Part shown: one piece after another, positions 51,645-60,262 of the stretch | Layout of the letters: every line of letters starts with the position of its first letter | Position numbering within the stretch: position 1 is the first letter of the stretch | Source of the DNA: G963708325 sp963708325 | Lineage (GTDB): Bacteria; Actinomycetota; Thermoleophilia; Solirubrobacterales; 70-9 | Assembly: GCA_963708325.1 (NCBI GenBank) | Contig: OY970203.1 | Location: 2,046,001-2,110,000, forward strand | DNA length: 64,000 bases | Direction of reading: 5' to 3' | Program-made: the position numbers and the translations under genes | The notes under the pieces: model-generated | Told to the model about the DNA's origin: nothing | What the model saw: the letters and a program-made list of their open reading frames with translations, nothing else | The model's database searches: none

Positions 51645-51650
51645 TAGATT
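51645..51650 (+). promoter_or_regulatory. -10 box of the rhomboid gene
   Basis: TAGATT (within TATAGATT) ends 7 nt before GTG 51658; leaderless start inferred. Confidence 0.5.
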
Positions 51651-51657
51651 CAGCGGC

Positions 51658-52488
51658 GTGAACGACCTGCGCTGCTACCGGCATCCCGATCGCGAGACCG
51701 CGGTGTCGTGCTCCGGCTGCGGACGCCCGATCTGCACCGACTGCATGACCCCGTCGCCGGTGGGCATGCGCTGCCCCGAGTGCGCCGGCCGCCCCAGCGG
51801 TGTGCGCAGGGCGACGACCGCCCTCGGACGGTCGGAGACGGCCTATGCGACCTACGCGCTGATCGCGATCAACGTCGTCGTGTTCGTGGCGGAGATCGCC
51901 CGCGGCGGCGGCGCCACGTCGGTGGGCGGCGGCGGCAGCCTGATCCACGACGGCGGTCTGTACGGGCCCGCAATCGCGAACGACGGCGAGTGGTACCGCA
52001 TCGTCACCGCCGGGTTCCTGCACGCCGGGCCCCTTCACCTGCTCTTCAACATGCTCGCCCTCTACGTGCTCGGCACGCTGATCGAGCCGGCGATCGGCAC
52101 GCTGCGCTTCTGCGGGATCTACCTGGCCGGGCTGTTGGCGGGCTCCTTCGGCGCCCTGCTGCTGAGCGCCGACCAGAACACGGTCGGCGCCTCCGGCGCG
52201 ATCTTCGGCCTCTTCGGGGCGGCGTTCCTGATCGCCCGCCGGCGCCAGCTGGAGAGCCTCGCCTCGCAGATCGGGCTCTGGCTCGTGCTCAACCTCGTGT
52301 TCACGCTCAGCATCCCGGGGATCAGCATCGGCGGCCACCTCGGCGGCCTCGTGGGAGGGACCCTGGCCGCGTTCTTCGTGACGATGGGCGAGCGCCGCGT
52401 CGGCGGCGCCGCGGCCGTGCCGCTCGAGGCGGGGGGGATACTGGCGATCTGCCTGCTGTCGATTGCCGGCGCTCTGACCGTGGCCTAG
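51658..52488 (+). CDS. Rhomboid intramembrane serine protease with B-box-like zinc finger
   Basis: A 276-residue membrane protease. A cytosolic zinc-finger-like head (CYRHPDRETAVSCSGCGRPICTDCM...CPEC) precedes six or seven helices. The rhomboid dyad is Ser in GASGAIFG (about residue 179) and His in GGHLGG (about 224), with the HLLFNM motif of helix 2 conserved. It might act in regulated proteolysis, for example of the adjacent anti-sigma factor, but this is speculation. Confidence 0.9.
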   Translation: MNDLRCYRHPDRETAVSCSGCGRPICTDCMTPSPVGMRCPECAGRPSGVRRATTALGRSETAYATYALIAINVVVFVAEIARGGGATSVGGGGSLIHDGGLYGPAIANDGEWYRIVTAGFLHAGPLHLLFNMLALYVLGTLIEPAIGTLRFCGIYLAGLLAGSFGALLLSADQNTVGASGAIFGLFGAAFLIARRRQLESLASQIGLWLVLNLVFTLSIPGISIGGHLGGLVGGTLAAFFVTMGERRVGGAAAVPLEAGGILAICLLSIAGALTVA

Positions 52489-52491
52489 ACT
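52486..52491 (+). promoter_or_regulatory. -10 box overlapping the rhomboid stop codon
   Basis: TAGACT begins with the rhomboid TAG stop and would start transcription near 52498, leaving a leader of about 37 nt with a GAGGGAGA ribosome site for the next gene. Confidence 0.45.
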
Positions 52492-52534
52492 GGCCGCTCG
52501 GCAACGGAGTGTCGGCGTTCACGAGGGAGACGGC

Positions 52535-53170
52535 GTGCTGGGGAGAATCGTTTCGCATCTGCGCGGTAACACCGTCGGGCTGGTGGCGCTCTGTCTTGCG
52601 GTTCTGGCGGCCGCCGGAACAGCCGTGGCCGCGCTTCAGATACGCAGCGAGGACATCGTCAACGGCCAGGTCAAGCGCCCCGACATCGGGACCGCCGCGG
52701 TGGCGTCGAACGAGGCGGCGAACAACTCGCTGGAGATCCGCGACCTGAAGTCGAACTCGGTGGTCGCCCGGCCACAGGGCTCGACCGACGTCAGCACCAC
52801 CATCAACAACGTCGTCGTCGACTATCCGCTGATCAGGAACCACTGGACGCAGCGGGCGCACGACACCGACGTCTTCTTCGGCCAGGTCACCTTCACCACG
52901 GGATCGGTCGGCTGCACCGACGGCAGTCTCTCGGTGCAGATCCAGATCGACGGCCAGGACCTCCCCGGCTTCAGCCGCTCCTACTACCTCACCTCATTGA
53001 GCAACAGCACGCAGTACACCGAGCCGTTCCTGACCAGCAGGCCCTTCCTGTTCGAGCCCGGAGTGGACACCCCGCGTGAGGCGACCGCGAGGATCTCCGA
53101 CAGCTGCGACAACAACGGCGAGGACGTCACCGTCAACGCCATCAAGATCCTGCCGGTGACGATCCGCTAG
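52535..53170 (+). CDS. Secreted protein of unknown function, paralogue 1
   Basis: A 211-residue exported or membrane-anchored protein (hydrophobic segment about 14-33). It then carries a motif run of the type SEDIVNGQVKRPDIGTAAV followed by EAANNSLEIRDL. This run is of the kind found as tails or linkers in many secreted proteins of the Solirubrobacterales, known here by resemblance only. The C-terminal 120 residues look like a beta sandwich. The next gene encodes a close relative. Confidence 0.65.
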   Translation: MLGRIVSHLRGNTVGLVALCLAVLAAAGTAVAALQIRSEDIVNGQVKRPDIGTAAVASNEAANNSLEIRDLKSNSVVARPQGSTDVSTTINNVVVDYPLIRNHWTQRAHDTDVFFGQVTFTTGSVGCTDGSLSVQIQIDGQDLPGFSRSYYLTSLSNSTQYTEPFLTSRPFLFEPGVDTPREATARISDSCDNNGEDVTVNAIKILPVTIR

Positions 53171-53174
53171 GACG

Positions 53175-53825
53175 GTGGGTTCACTGCGCGCGCACGCGGG
53201 CCGCAACGCCCTCTCCTATGTGGCCATCGCGGTGGCCCTGGCGGCGATGGCCGGGTCGGCCGCGGCGGCGCTCAGCGTTCACTCCGGCGACATCGTCAAC
53301 GGTCAGGTGAAGCGGCCCGACATCGGCACCGGCGCCGTCACCTCGGAGGAGGCTGCGAACCGCTCGCTCGAGATCCGTGACCTGGGCTCGAACGCCGTAC
53401 CCACGCGCGCGTTCGGGACGACGCCGAAGTCGACCCAAGGCAATCACAACCCCGTCGCATTCCCGCTGGCCCACAATCGCTGGACCCAGCGGGCGAACGA
53501 GACCGACGTCTTCTTCGGTCACCTCGTGTTCACGAAGAGCGAGCCGTGCACCGATAACGGCTCCGACTCGGACTCCGGCTACCTGTTCACACGGATCAAG
53601 GTCGACGGCAAGCTGATCTCGGGCGGCGAGAGCGACGTCGTGCATGTCAGCGCTGCACCCAACGGCACGTACCGGATCCCGCTGCTGTCTCACCGGCCGT
53701 GGGTGTTCGAGCCTGGGTCGGCGAACCCGCGGAGGCTGACGGCGACGGTCGCCGACACCTGCGCCAACCCCGGCCAGGACGTCACCGTCAAGTCGGTCAA
53801 GGTGATCCCGGTGGCGATGCGCTAG
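53175..53825 (+). CDS. Secreted protein of unknown function, paralogue 2
   Basis: A 216-residue protein homologous throughout to the preceding one. It shares the hydrophobic N-terminus, the SGDIVNGQVKRPDIGTGAV and EAANRSLEIRDLGSN runs, HNRWTQRANETDVFFGHL and the ending VTVKSVKVIPVAMR. It begins 4 nt after the first, so the two are a tandem duplication in one operon. The function is unknown; a bound surface pair is possible. Confidence 0.65.
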   Translation: MGSLRAHAGRNALSYVAIAVALAAMAGSAAAALSVHSGDIVNGQVKRPDIGTGAVTSEEAANRSLEIRDLGSNAVPTRAFGTTPKSTQGNHNPVAFPLAHNRWTQRANETDVFFGHLVFTKSEPCTDNGSDSDSGYLFTRIKVDGKLISGGESDVVHVSAAPNGTYRIPLLSHRPWVFEPGSANPRRLTATVADTCANPGQDVTVKSVKVIPVAMR

Positions 53826-53891
53826 AGGATTGATCTGAGGTCGCGTGTGCCCGCGAGCCATCCACAGGCGCCGTGGCGCGGAATCAGCCCT

Positions 53892-54356
53892 CTAGCCGGC
53901 GCGCCGCTCGGCCTCGCGCTTGAGGTCCTCCACCGAACGGCGCATCACGCCGTTGTTCAGGCGTCGCGCGATCAGCCCGGGCACGGGGACTCCCGGGTCG
54001 ATTCCGAGCCGGTACGTCGCCAGGGTGCGGGCGCCGTCCGGCTCGAACCTGTACTCGCCCTCGATCGCCCTGACGCCGTCTCCCTCGATGAAGTCCCACC
54101 AGATCCGCGCCGGCCGCTCGTAGTGGTAGTTGAGCCGGTAGCGGACGTGGCGGAACCGCGCGTCGACCCGCACCTCGACGAGCTTGCCGAGGCCGTCGCC
54201 GTAGCGCTCCAGCACCTCCGTGGCGAGCACCGCGTCCTGCCAGTCGGAGAAGGTCTCGTAGTCGGTGATCGCGTCAAAGCAGGCCTCCGGCGGCGCTGCG
54301 ATCGCGATCGAGTGCTCCCCCCAGTTCCACGTCTTGCGCCCGACTGCGAATAGCAT
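53892..54356 (-). CDS. SRPBCC family protein
   Basis: A 154-residue START-like protein (EHSIAIAAPPEACFDAITDYETFSDWQDAV, in part), with the long C-terminal helix NNGVMRRSVEDLKREAERR. It probably binds a lipid or polyketide-type ligand. It is divergent from phhB and convergent with the tandem secreted paralogues. It is distantly similar in fold, not in close sequence, to the SRPBCC gene at 36070. Confidence 0.8.
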   Translation of the reverse strand: MLFAVGRKTWNWGEHSIAIAAPPEACFDAITDYETFSDWQDAVLATEVLERYGDGLGKLVEVRVDARFRHVRYRLNYHYERPARIWWDFIEGDGVRAIEGEYRFEPDGARTLATYRLGIDPGVPVPGLIARRLNNGVMRRSVEDLKREAERRAG

Positions 54357-54413
54357 CCCGGTGGCCGGGGGAATGAGGCAGGAGATGGTCGTCACCGACA
54401 CGGGAGCTTGACT

Positions 54414-54692
54414 ATGGCACTTCTCGACGAGGCGGAAATAGAGTCGCGTCTGGCCGGCATCGACGGCTGGGAGCGCGAGGGCGAGGCGATCGCGAAGACG
54501 TTCGACCGCGGCGACTTCGTCGGGTCCGTGAAGTTCATCGACGCGATCGTCGAGCCGGCGGAGGAGATGAACCATCACCCCGACCTGAGCGTGTCCTGGA
54601 ACAAGGTGCGGATCTCGATCACCAACCACGCCCAGGGCGGCCTCACCGAGAACGACTTCGAGCTGGCCAAGCGGATAGACGCGCTCGCCTAG
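54414..54692 (+). CDS. phhB: Pterin-4a-carbinolamine dehydratase
   Basis: A 92-residue enzyme that dehydrates 4a-hydroxytetrahydrobiopterin. The active-site motif E-x-NHHPDLSVSW is intact (about residues 45-57) and the length is normal. No phenylalanine hydroxylase is seen in the window, so it may serve another pterin reaction, possibly molybdopterin-related as proposed for stand-alone homologues. ATG 54414 is preferred over TTG 54408. Confidence 0.9.
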   Translation: MALLDEAEIESRLAGIDGWEREGEAIAKTFDRGDFVGSVKFIDAIVEPAEEMNHHPDLSVSWNKVRISITNHAQGGLTENDFELAKRIDALA

Positions 54693-54727
54693 GGATCGGC
54701 GCAGCCGCGCCGGCTGCCGCGCCAACC

Positions 54728-54778
54728 CGAACTGCGTCCCGTTGTGCCCGCGTGGCGGGCACGTCGGGACACGGTTCG
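54728..54778. terminator. Long convergent stem-loop
   Basis: Nested arms CGAAC, GTCCCG and GTGCCCGC (54728-54751) pair in order with GCGGGCAC, CGGGAC and GTTCG (54755-54778), 19 bp with three small internal loops. It lies between the converging phhB and the next minus-strand gene, with no T-run on either strand. It probably ends both transcripts. Confidence 0.65.
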
Positions 54779-54780
54779 CG

Positions 54781-55878
54781 TCAGGGGGCGCGGTTGGCGT
54801 TGCGCAGGAACGTCTCGGTGGCGTTCTCGCCCAGCCGCGACGGGTCGGTGATCGCCACCCAGCGGACCACCCGCTTTCGCACCCCGAAGAAGATCCGGCG
54901 GTCGCTTCGGGCAGGGCCCTCGAAGACGCGGGTGCCGCCGAACTCGAACTGCTCGTGGATCTTCACCTTCTTGCGAGCGGCGCCGAGGCGCGTGCCGCGC
55001 CCGACGCCGTGGAAGCGGTGCCCGAGGCTGGTGCTGAGGGCGCCGGCGATCCGCGCCGGCGGGGCGGCGGCACTGTCCGATGCCGCGCCCGAGCTGATCT
55101 GCTCTCCGGGCCCGTAGCCGAGCCGCATCTCCGCCTTGCCCTCGAGGCAGTAGCGGTCGACGTCGCGGCGGCGGTGGTCCGGCGCGCCGAAGCGGGCCGT
55201 CACCTTGGTGCGCGGCTTGCCCAACCGCGCCCAGCCCATCCGCCTTCCCTCCAGCTCGCCGCCGGGCGGGGCGCAGCCGTCGGCGGCGTTGGCGGCGTCG
55301 CGGTAGACCTGCGCCTGCTCCTGTGGCGTGTCGACCCTGGCGACGCAGGTCGGGTCCACCTCCGACGGCTCGCCGAGCAGGACGCCGCCGCCGCTCGCCG
55401 TCATGTACGGCTGGAACTGCGGCGGCGCGTAGGGCCGCGGGTCGCTGGCCTGGCCGCCGATGCGGAAGTTGGTGACGAAGACTCCGCCGATTCCCTTCGC
55501 CCGGTCGAAGAAGTAGTGGCCGTCCCAGTGCCACAGCTCCGGCTCCTGGCCCTGCTGGATCGAGCCGGTCCAGTGGTCGGACTGGAAGTAGAAGCACTTG
55601 TTGCCGGCCATTCCGACGCGGTCCGGCTCCTTCGACAGGAAGTCGACGAGGCCGAAGTCGGTGACGTTCTGGCGCCGCTTGTTGAACTCGATGCAGAACG
55701 GGTCGGCGTCGGGGTGGGGCGCGTCCGATGCCTTGCCGTAGCCGACGTTCTGAAGCTCGCAGGCGAACGGGTTGGTCCCGTCCCAGGGAGCCGCCGGCTG
55801 GGACTGCGCCGCCGCGGGCGTGGCGCCGCACAGCACCATGCCCGCCCCGAGAATCGCTGCCCATGCCGCCCGTCGCAC
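54781..55878 (-). CDS. Secreted protein of unknown function
   Basis: A 365-residue exported protein with signal peptide (RAAWAAILGAGMVLCGATPAAA) and eight or so cysteines (for example FACELQNVGYG, KCFYFQ, TCVARV, GCAPPG, RYCLEG), suggesting disulfides. No family was recognised. GTG 55878 is chosen because TACCTT on the minus strand ends 6 nt upstream. It is divergent from the Tat-signal/GMC pair, so a shared role is possible but unproven. Confidence 0.6.
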   Translation of the reverse strand: MRRAAWAAILGAGMVLCGATPAAAQSQPAAPWDGTNPFACELQNVGYGKASDAPHPDADPFCIEFNKRRQNVTDFGLVDFLSKEPDRVGMAGNKCFYFQSDHWTGSIQQGQEPELWHWDGHYFFDRAKGIGGVFVTNFRIGGQASDPRPYAPPQFQPYMTASGGGVLLGEPSEVDPTCVARVDTPQEQAQVYRDAANAADGCAPPGGELEGRRMGWARLGKPRTKVTARFGAPDHRRRDVDRYCLEGKAEMRLGYGPGEQISSGAASDSAAAPPARIAGALSTSLGHRFHGVGRGTRLGAARKKVKIHEQFEFGGTRVFEGPARSDRRIFFGVRKRVVRWVAITDPSRLGENATETFLRNANRAP

Positions 55879-55884
55879 GAAGCC

Positions 55885-55890
55885 AAGGTA
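55885..55890 (-). promoter_or_regulatory. -10 box of the secreted protein gene
   Basis: TACCTT on the minus strand lies 6 nt before GTG 55878. It matches the leaderless pattern of the window. Confidence 0.45.
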
Positions 55891-55990
55891 GCGAGCGACC
55901 GACCCGATTGCCACCGGCAACCGTCGCCCCGACGGTGGCGAGGGTTCTCGTTTGCGGTGGCGGCTCTCTGCCTGTAGCTTGCGCTCGGGC

Positions 55991-56650
55991 ATGGAGGACG
56001 CCGTGAGTAACGAGCTGGCGGCCGAGCTTTCGCGGCGCCAGCTTCTGAGACGGGCAGGAGGCCTGGGATTGGGGGCGCTGATCGCCTCGGCGCTGCCGGT
56101 GGCCGAGCGCATGGTCGTTCCCGCTCGCGCCGGCGCCGCGGTCAGCCCACCCGACGCCACGCTGCAGGCGTTCTTCGACACGATCGTCCCCGGCCGCAAG
56201 GCGACGACGACCGACCTCGGCAACGAGATCCACCCGCAGGCGATCGCCGGCATCGACTCCGAGCCCGGGGCTGTGGAGGCGGACGCGCTGCTGCTCGCCC
56301 ACAACCCGAAGATCGGCTTCGACGCGCTCGAGGCGCCGTTCCTGGCGGACCTCGAGACCCGCGCGGCGGCGCAGGGGGGCCAGTTCCTCGACCTCGGCTA
56401 CTCCAAGCGGGTGGCGGTGTGTCTCGGCGGGCTCGACTTCGGCAATCCCACGCGGATCGTGTGGGAGGCGACGGCGGCGATCCCGTTCACAGCCTTCTGC
56501 GCCGCCGTCACGCAGCGAAACGCCACGTCGCGGACCGCCAGCGGCTACCGGGTCATGGGTCACCCGGGGACCGCCCCGCACGGCTATAAGGATTTCTCCT
56601 ACTTCCGGCAGCTCAACCGGGGCAGGACACGCCGGGGGTATCTGCCGTGA
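55991..56650 (+). CDS. Tat-exported gluconate-dehydrogenase-subunit-3-like protein
   Basis: A 219-residue protein with a twin-arginine signal (SRRQLLRRAGGLGLGALIASALP, in part) and a helical body starting LQAFFDTIVPGRKATTTD, the pattern of the small subunit of membrane GMC-type dehydrogenases. It probably escorts the following oxidoreductase through the Tat system. TAGCTT (55975-55980) lies 10 nt before the ATG. Confidence 0.72.
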   Translation: MEDAVSNELAAELSRRQLLRRAGGLGLGALIASALPVAERMVVPARAGAAVSPPDATLQAFFDTIVPGRKATTTDLGNEIHPQAIAGIDSEPGAVEADALLLAHNPKIGFDALEAPFLADLETRAAAQGGQFLDLGYSKRVAVCLGGLDFGNPTRIVWEATAAIPFTAFCAAVTQRNATSRTASGYRVMGHPGTAPHGYKDFSYFRQLNRGRTRRGYLP

Positions 56651-56666
56651 GCCGGGTGAGCGGCTG

Positions 56667-58334
56667 ATGGCTCAGCGCGTCGACGTCTGCATCATCGGCT
56701 CGGGCTTCGGCGGCGCGATCGCCGCCTGGCGCCTTGCCGAGCTCTACCGGGCCGCGGACCAGGACCCCAGCGTGGTCGTCCTCGAGCGCGGGCTGCGCAA
56801 GGGACACACGCAGTTCCGGCAGTCGATGGACGTCGACCACCTCTCCAACATCTACCAGCTGATCCAGGGCCAGGGGGCCCAGATCGTCGTCGCCAACCTG
56901 GTCGGCGGCGGCTCGAACCTGTACCTCGCCGCCTCGCTGCGAGCCCCGTCGGAGACATTCGAGCGCACCGACCATGCCCCCGACGATGGGCCCGGGCGGC
57001 GGATGTGGCCTCGCCAGATCAGCCGCCGCAGCCTCGATCCGTTCTACCGCCGCGCGGAGCAGGCGCTGCGGGTGCAGCGACCGACCTGGGACGAGGTCTC
57101 AAAGTCGGGCGGACTGTGGGCGGCGACGCTGAAGCGCTCGGGCTACACCTGCGATCGCGTCCCCCTCGCGATCAGCCGCGAGCGCTGCGTCAACGCGAAG
57201 TGGTGCTACACGGGCTGCGTCTTCGGTGCCAAGAATTCGGTCATCACCAACTATCTCGCTGCGGCCGAGCAGGCCGGAGTCCAGGTCCGACCGCTGGTCC
57301 AGGTGAATCAGATCCAGCCGTCGACGGCGACCCCATATCGCTGGATCGTCCAGTCGAAGGCGGTTGACACGGCGACGGGTCAGGCGAACGGCGCGGTCGA
57401 GGACATCGAGTGCAAGGTGGTGATCCTCGCCGCTGGCGCGATGGGCACCGCTCCGATCCTGATGCGCTCCCAGCAGGCCGGCAGCCTTCCCCAGGTCTCC
57501 TCCCACCTTGGCAAGCACCTCGGCGTCAACGGCGACCACATCGCGGCCGTCGAGTACGACCCGCGCAAAATCCGTCAGCTGCTGGACCTTCCCGGCTACG
57601 GCGACTTCTTCAAGGGCAAGCCGATCACGACGATGAGCTACGACTTCTGGGTCGGCAAGCGCGGCCACCGCCACGACGGCACGCGCTTCACGCTGCAGGA
57701 GATCCTCCTCTCCCAGCTGACGAACTTCCTCTACGACGACGGTCGCGGCAACGGCGAGGACCCGTCCTGGTGGGGGCGCCAGAAGAAGCGCAGCATCTCC
57801 ACCTGGAACAACCACATCGAGCTGCTGGCGATGGTCGAGGACACCAACGACGGCCAGTTCTTCGCCGTGCCCCCGAACGGCGGCGGCCACGAGCGCCCCA
57901 ACGCGGGGCCGGTCGGCGTCGGCCTGTTCAGCTACGAGCTTTCGCCGCAATCCACGCGCGTGCGTGAGATGGCCAACCACGCGATGCGGCGGATCGTCGA
58001 GAAGGACGGGCTGGGGAGGTTTCTCAAGCTGACCGAGACCGACGGGTCCTACGCATCCCATCCGCTCGGCGGCTGCCGGATGGCCGACTCGGAGGCGTTC
58101 GGCGTCGTCGACCACCGCTGCGAGGTGTTCAACTACGAGGGCCTGTTCTGCATGGACTCGTCGGCGATCCCGACCAGCCTCGGGGTCAACCCGTCGCTGA
58201 CGATCTCGGCGGTGTGCGAGCGGGCGGCGTCGCGGCTCGTCGGCCACGCTCAGGACTACGGGCTGCCGCGCAAGCCGCGCGACTTCAAGCACACGATCCC
58301 GCCGCAGATCGTCGGCCCCCGGGTGCACCCGTAG
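56667..58334 (+). CDS. GMC family FAD oxidoreductase
   Basis: A 555-residue flavoenzyme. The FAD dinucleotide fold is VCIIGSGFGGAIAAWRLAE, with GGGSNLYLA downstream, AAGAMGTAPILMRS mid-way and the C-terminal NPSLTISAVCERAA. The active-site histidine region ASHPLGGCRM is conserved. The protein resembles cholesterol oxidase/glucose dehydrogenase-type GMCs; the alcohol substrate is unknown. It has no signal peptide and probably rides with the Tat-signal partner. Its start is 17 nt after that gene. Confidence 0.87.
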   Translation: MAQRVDVCIIGSGFGGAIAAWRLAELYRAADQDPSVVVLERGLRKGHTQFRQSMDVDHLSNIYQLIQGQGAQIVVANLVGGGSNLYLAASLRAPSETFERTDHAPDDGPGRRMWPRQISRRSLDPFYRRAEQALRVQRPTWDEVSKSGGLWAATLKRSGYTCDRVPLAISRERCVNAKWCYTGCVFGAKNSVITNYLAAAEQAGVQVRPLVQVNQIQPSTATPYRWIVQSKAVDTATGQANGAVEDIECKVVILAAGAMGTAPILMRSQQAGSLPQVSSHLGKHLGVNGDHIAAVEYDPRKIRQLLDLPGYGDFFKGKPITTMSYDFWVGKRGHRHDGTRFTLQEILLSQLTNFLYDDGRGNGEDPSWWGRQKKRSISTWNNHIELLAMVEDTNDGQFFAVPPNGGGHERPNAGPVGVGLFSYELSPQSTRVREMANHAMRRIVEKDGLGRFLKLTETDGSYASHPLGGCRMADSEAFGVVDHRCEVFNYEGLFCMDSSAIPTSLGVNPSLTISAVCERAASRLVGHAQDYGLPRKPRDFKHTIPPQIVGPRVHP

Positions 58335-58424
58335 AGGCCGGAGCTATGCTTGCGTCGTCCCCGTGACCGAGGACGACCCTTCGAGTACCGAGCCCCATCC
58401 GAGCGCTGAGCGCGCGTCGCGCCG

Positions 58425-59741
58425 ATGAGCGTCCTGCTGCTCTTCCTCCTGTTCCTGCTCGTCGCGGTGAACGGCTTCTTCGTCGCCGCCGAGTTCGCGC
58501 TCGTGCGCTCGCGGCGCAGCAAGCTCGAGCACCTGGCCGACGAGGGACAGCGCGGGGCGGAGCAGGTGATCGCCCAGCTGGACGAGATCGACGAATCTCT
58601 CTCCGCCTGCCAGGTGGGGATCACGATGGCGTCGATCGGGATCGGCTTCCTCGGCGAGCCCTCGCTGGCCCGCCTGCTCGAGCCGCTGTTCGGCGGCCTC
58701 TCGCACGGGATCGCGGTGGCGATATCGGTGGCGATCGCCTTCACCTTCGTCACCGCCCTGCACATAAGCGTCGGCGAGCAGGTGCCGAAGATGCTCGCGA
58801 TCAGCCGTGCCGAGAGGACCGCCAGAGCCGTCGCCAACCCGCTCAACTGGTTCCGGGCGGCGAGCGCTCCCTTCACGCTCGCCCTCACCTGGGTCGCGAA
58901 CGCCCTGGTGCGCCTGCTCGGCGTCAACCCGGACGAGCTGGAGGAGCAGCCCACGGCCGAGGACCTGAAGCTGATCATCGACGCCTCCCGAACGGGCGGC
59001 AAGATCGACCCCGGCGAGGCCGTGATGCTCGGCGGCGTGTTCCACCTCCACGAGCAGGAGGCGCGCGAGGTGATGACGCCGATTCCTGCCGTGATCACCG
59101 CCGACACATCCGAGACGGTCGAGGAGGCGCTGCGCAAGGCGGTCTCGTCGGGCCATACGCGGCTGGTCGTGATCGAGGACGGAAACCCGGACCGCGTCAA
59201 GGGGATTGTCCACAACAACAGCCTCGCCCAGCTGTACATGAACGAGGGCGCGGGCGCCCCGATCGACAGCGCGGTGCGCGAGGCGCCGATCGTCCCCGAG
59301 ACCAAGCCCCTCGACGACCTGCTCGCCGAGCTGCAGCGACTGCGGTCGACGATGGGCGTGGTGGTGGACGAATACGGGCGCACGATCGGGATCGTCACCG
59401 TCGAGGACATCCTCGAGGAGGTGGTGGGGGAGATCGAGGACGAGACCGACCCCTACGCCGCCTCGGTGCGTCGGCTCACCAACGGCGACTGGTTCGTGCG
59501 CGGCCACGTCTCGCTGGGCGACCTCAAGGACCACGGGATCGACCTGCCGGTGGACTCCGACGCCTTCAACTCGATCGGGGGCTACGTCTTCAACGAGTTC
59601 GGCCGCCTGCCGAAGCGGGGCGAGACGATCTCCGCCGAGGGATACGACATCCGCGTCGAGTCCGTCCGCCAGAACCGCATCGAGGCGGTGCGGATCCACC
59701 GCCTGGGCGAGGCGGCGGGGCAGTCGGCGGCCAGCGGCTGA
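58425..59741 (+). CDS. CNNM/CorC-type transporter (hemolysin family protein)
   Basis: A 438-residue membrane protein. A DUF21 domain with three or four helices (about 1-190, starting LLLFLLFLLVAVNGFFVAAEFALVRSRRS, in part) is followed by two CBS domains (about 210-325, EVMTPIPAVITAD and GRTIGIVTVEDILEEVVGEI). A C-terminal CorC-associated domain ends the protein. The family mediates magnesium or cobalt efflux. The preceding gap has no obvious promoter. Confidence 0.9.
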   Translation: MSVLLLFLLFLLVAVNGFFVAAEFALVRSRRSKLEHLADEGQRGAEQVIAQLDEIDESLSACQVGITMASIGIGFLGEPSLARLLEPLFGGLSHGIAVAISVAIAFTFVTALHISVGEQVPKMLAISRAERTARAVANPLNWFRAASAPFTLALTWVANALVRLLGVNPDELEEQPTAEDLKLIIDASRTGGKIDPGEAVMLGGVFHLHEQEAREVMTPIPAVITADTSETVEEALRKAVSSGHTRLVVIEDGNPDRVKGIVHNNSLAQLYMNEGAGAPIDSAVREAPIVPETKPLDDLLAELQRLRSTMGVVVDEYGRTIGIVTVEDILEEVVGEIEDETDPYAASVRRLTNGDWFVRGHVSLGDLKDHGIDLPVDSDAFNSIGGYVFNEFGRLPKRGETISAEGYDIRVESVRQNRIEAVRIHRLGEAAGQSAASG

Positions 59742-59894
59742 GCGCCGCGGCCCCACGTGCAGCGGCAGCACCTTGCCGGCGCCGGAGACCTCCGGGCGCT
59801 ACCGCATGACGCGGAGGGCCTCCCTGTCCAGTGCCGATTCCGTCCGTGGGCGTCACTAGGTTCCGCCAAACCGACCCGCCACATGGAGGTCGCA

Positions 59895-60173
59895 ATGTGG
59901 GTCGTGCGGCTCACCGATAAGCAGCTCGAGGTGATGAGGGCGGTGCTCCGATCCGAGGAGCATCTCGGACCCGCTCTCCAGGGGGCCCTCGAGGCGCTCG
60001 ACCTGTCGCGTTGGGACGACCTGCCCGAGGCACATCTGCCGTGGGAGGAGGTCTCCGACGCAGCCCGGCGCCAGGGGATCTCCGAGGCCGACGTGCTCTG
60101 GGACCTGTGCGGGCGCCGCGCAGCGGCCCGCGCGGTCGCGGAGGGCGAGCGCGCCCGCAAGCGCGCGGCCTAG
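59895..60173 (+). CDS. Small soluble protein of unknown function
   Basis: A 92-residue helical protein (LTDKQLEVMRAVLRSEEHLGP...AARRQGISEADVLWDLCGRRAAARAVA). The ATG has GGAGG 5 nt upstream (59885-59889). TAGGTT at about 59858 is a possible -10 box. No family was recognised; its length and charge make a small regulator possible. Without homologues this cannot be supported further. Confidence 0.55.
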   Translation: MWVVRLTDKQLEVMRAVLRSEEHLGPALQGALEALDLSRWDDLPEAHLPWEEVSDAARRQGISEADVLWDLCGRRAAARAVAEGERARKRAA

Positions 60174-60176
60174 GAG

Positions 60177-60197
60177 CCTGCCGTGATGTACGGCAGG
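60177..60197 (+). terminator. Hairpin after the small protein gene
   Basis: CCTGCCGT (60177-60184) pairs perfectly with ACGGCAGG (60190-60197). TAGAGT at 60207-60212 may be the -10 box of the next gene. Confidence 0.5.
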
Positions 60198-60262
60198 CAG
60201 GATCCCTAGAGTCCCGGCCGCGGCACGCCGAATCGCCCGCCCTCGGGGCGTGTTCCCTTCCA

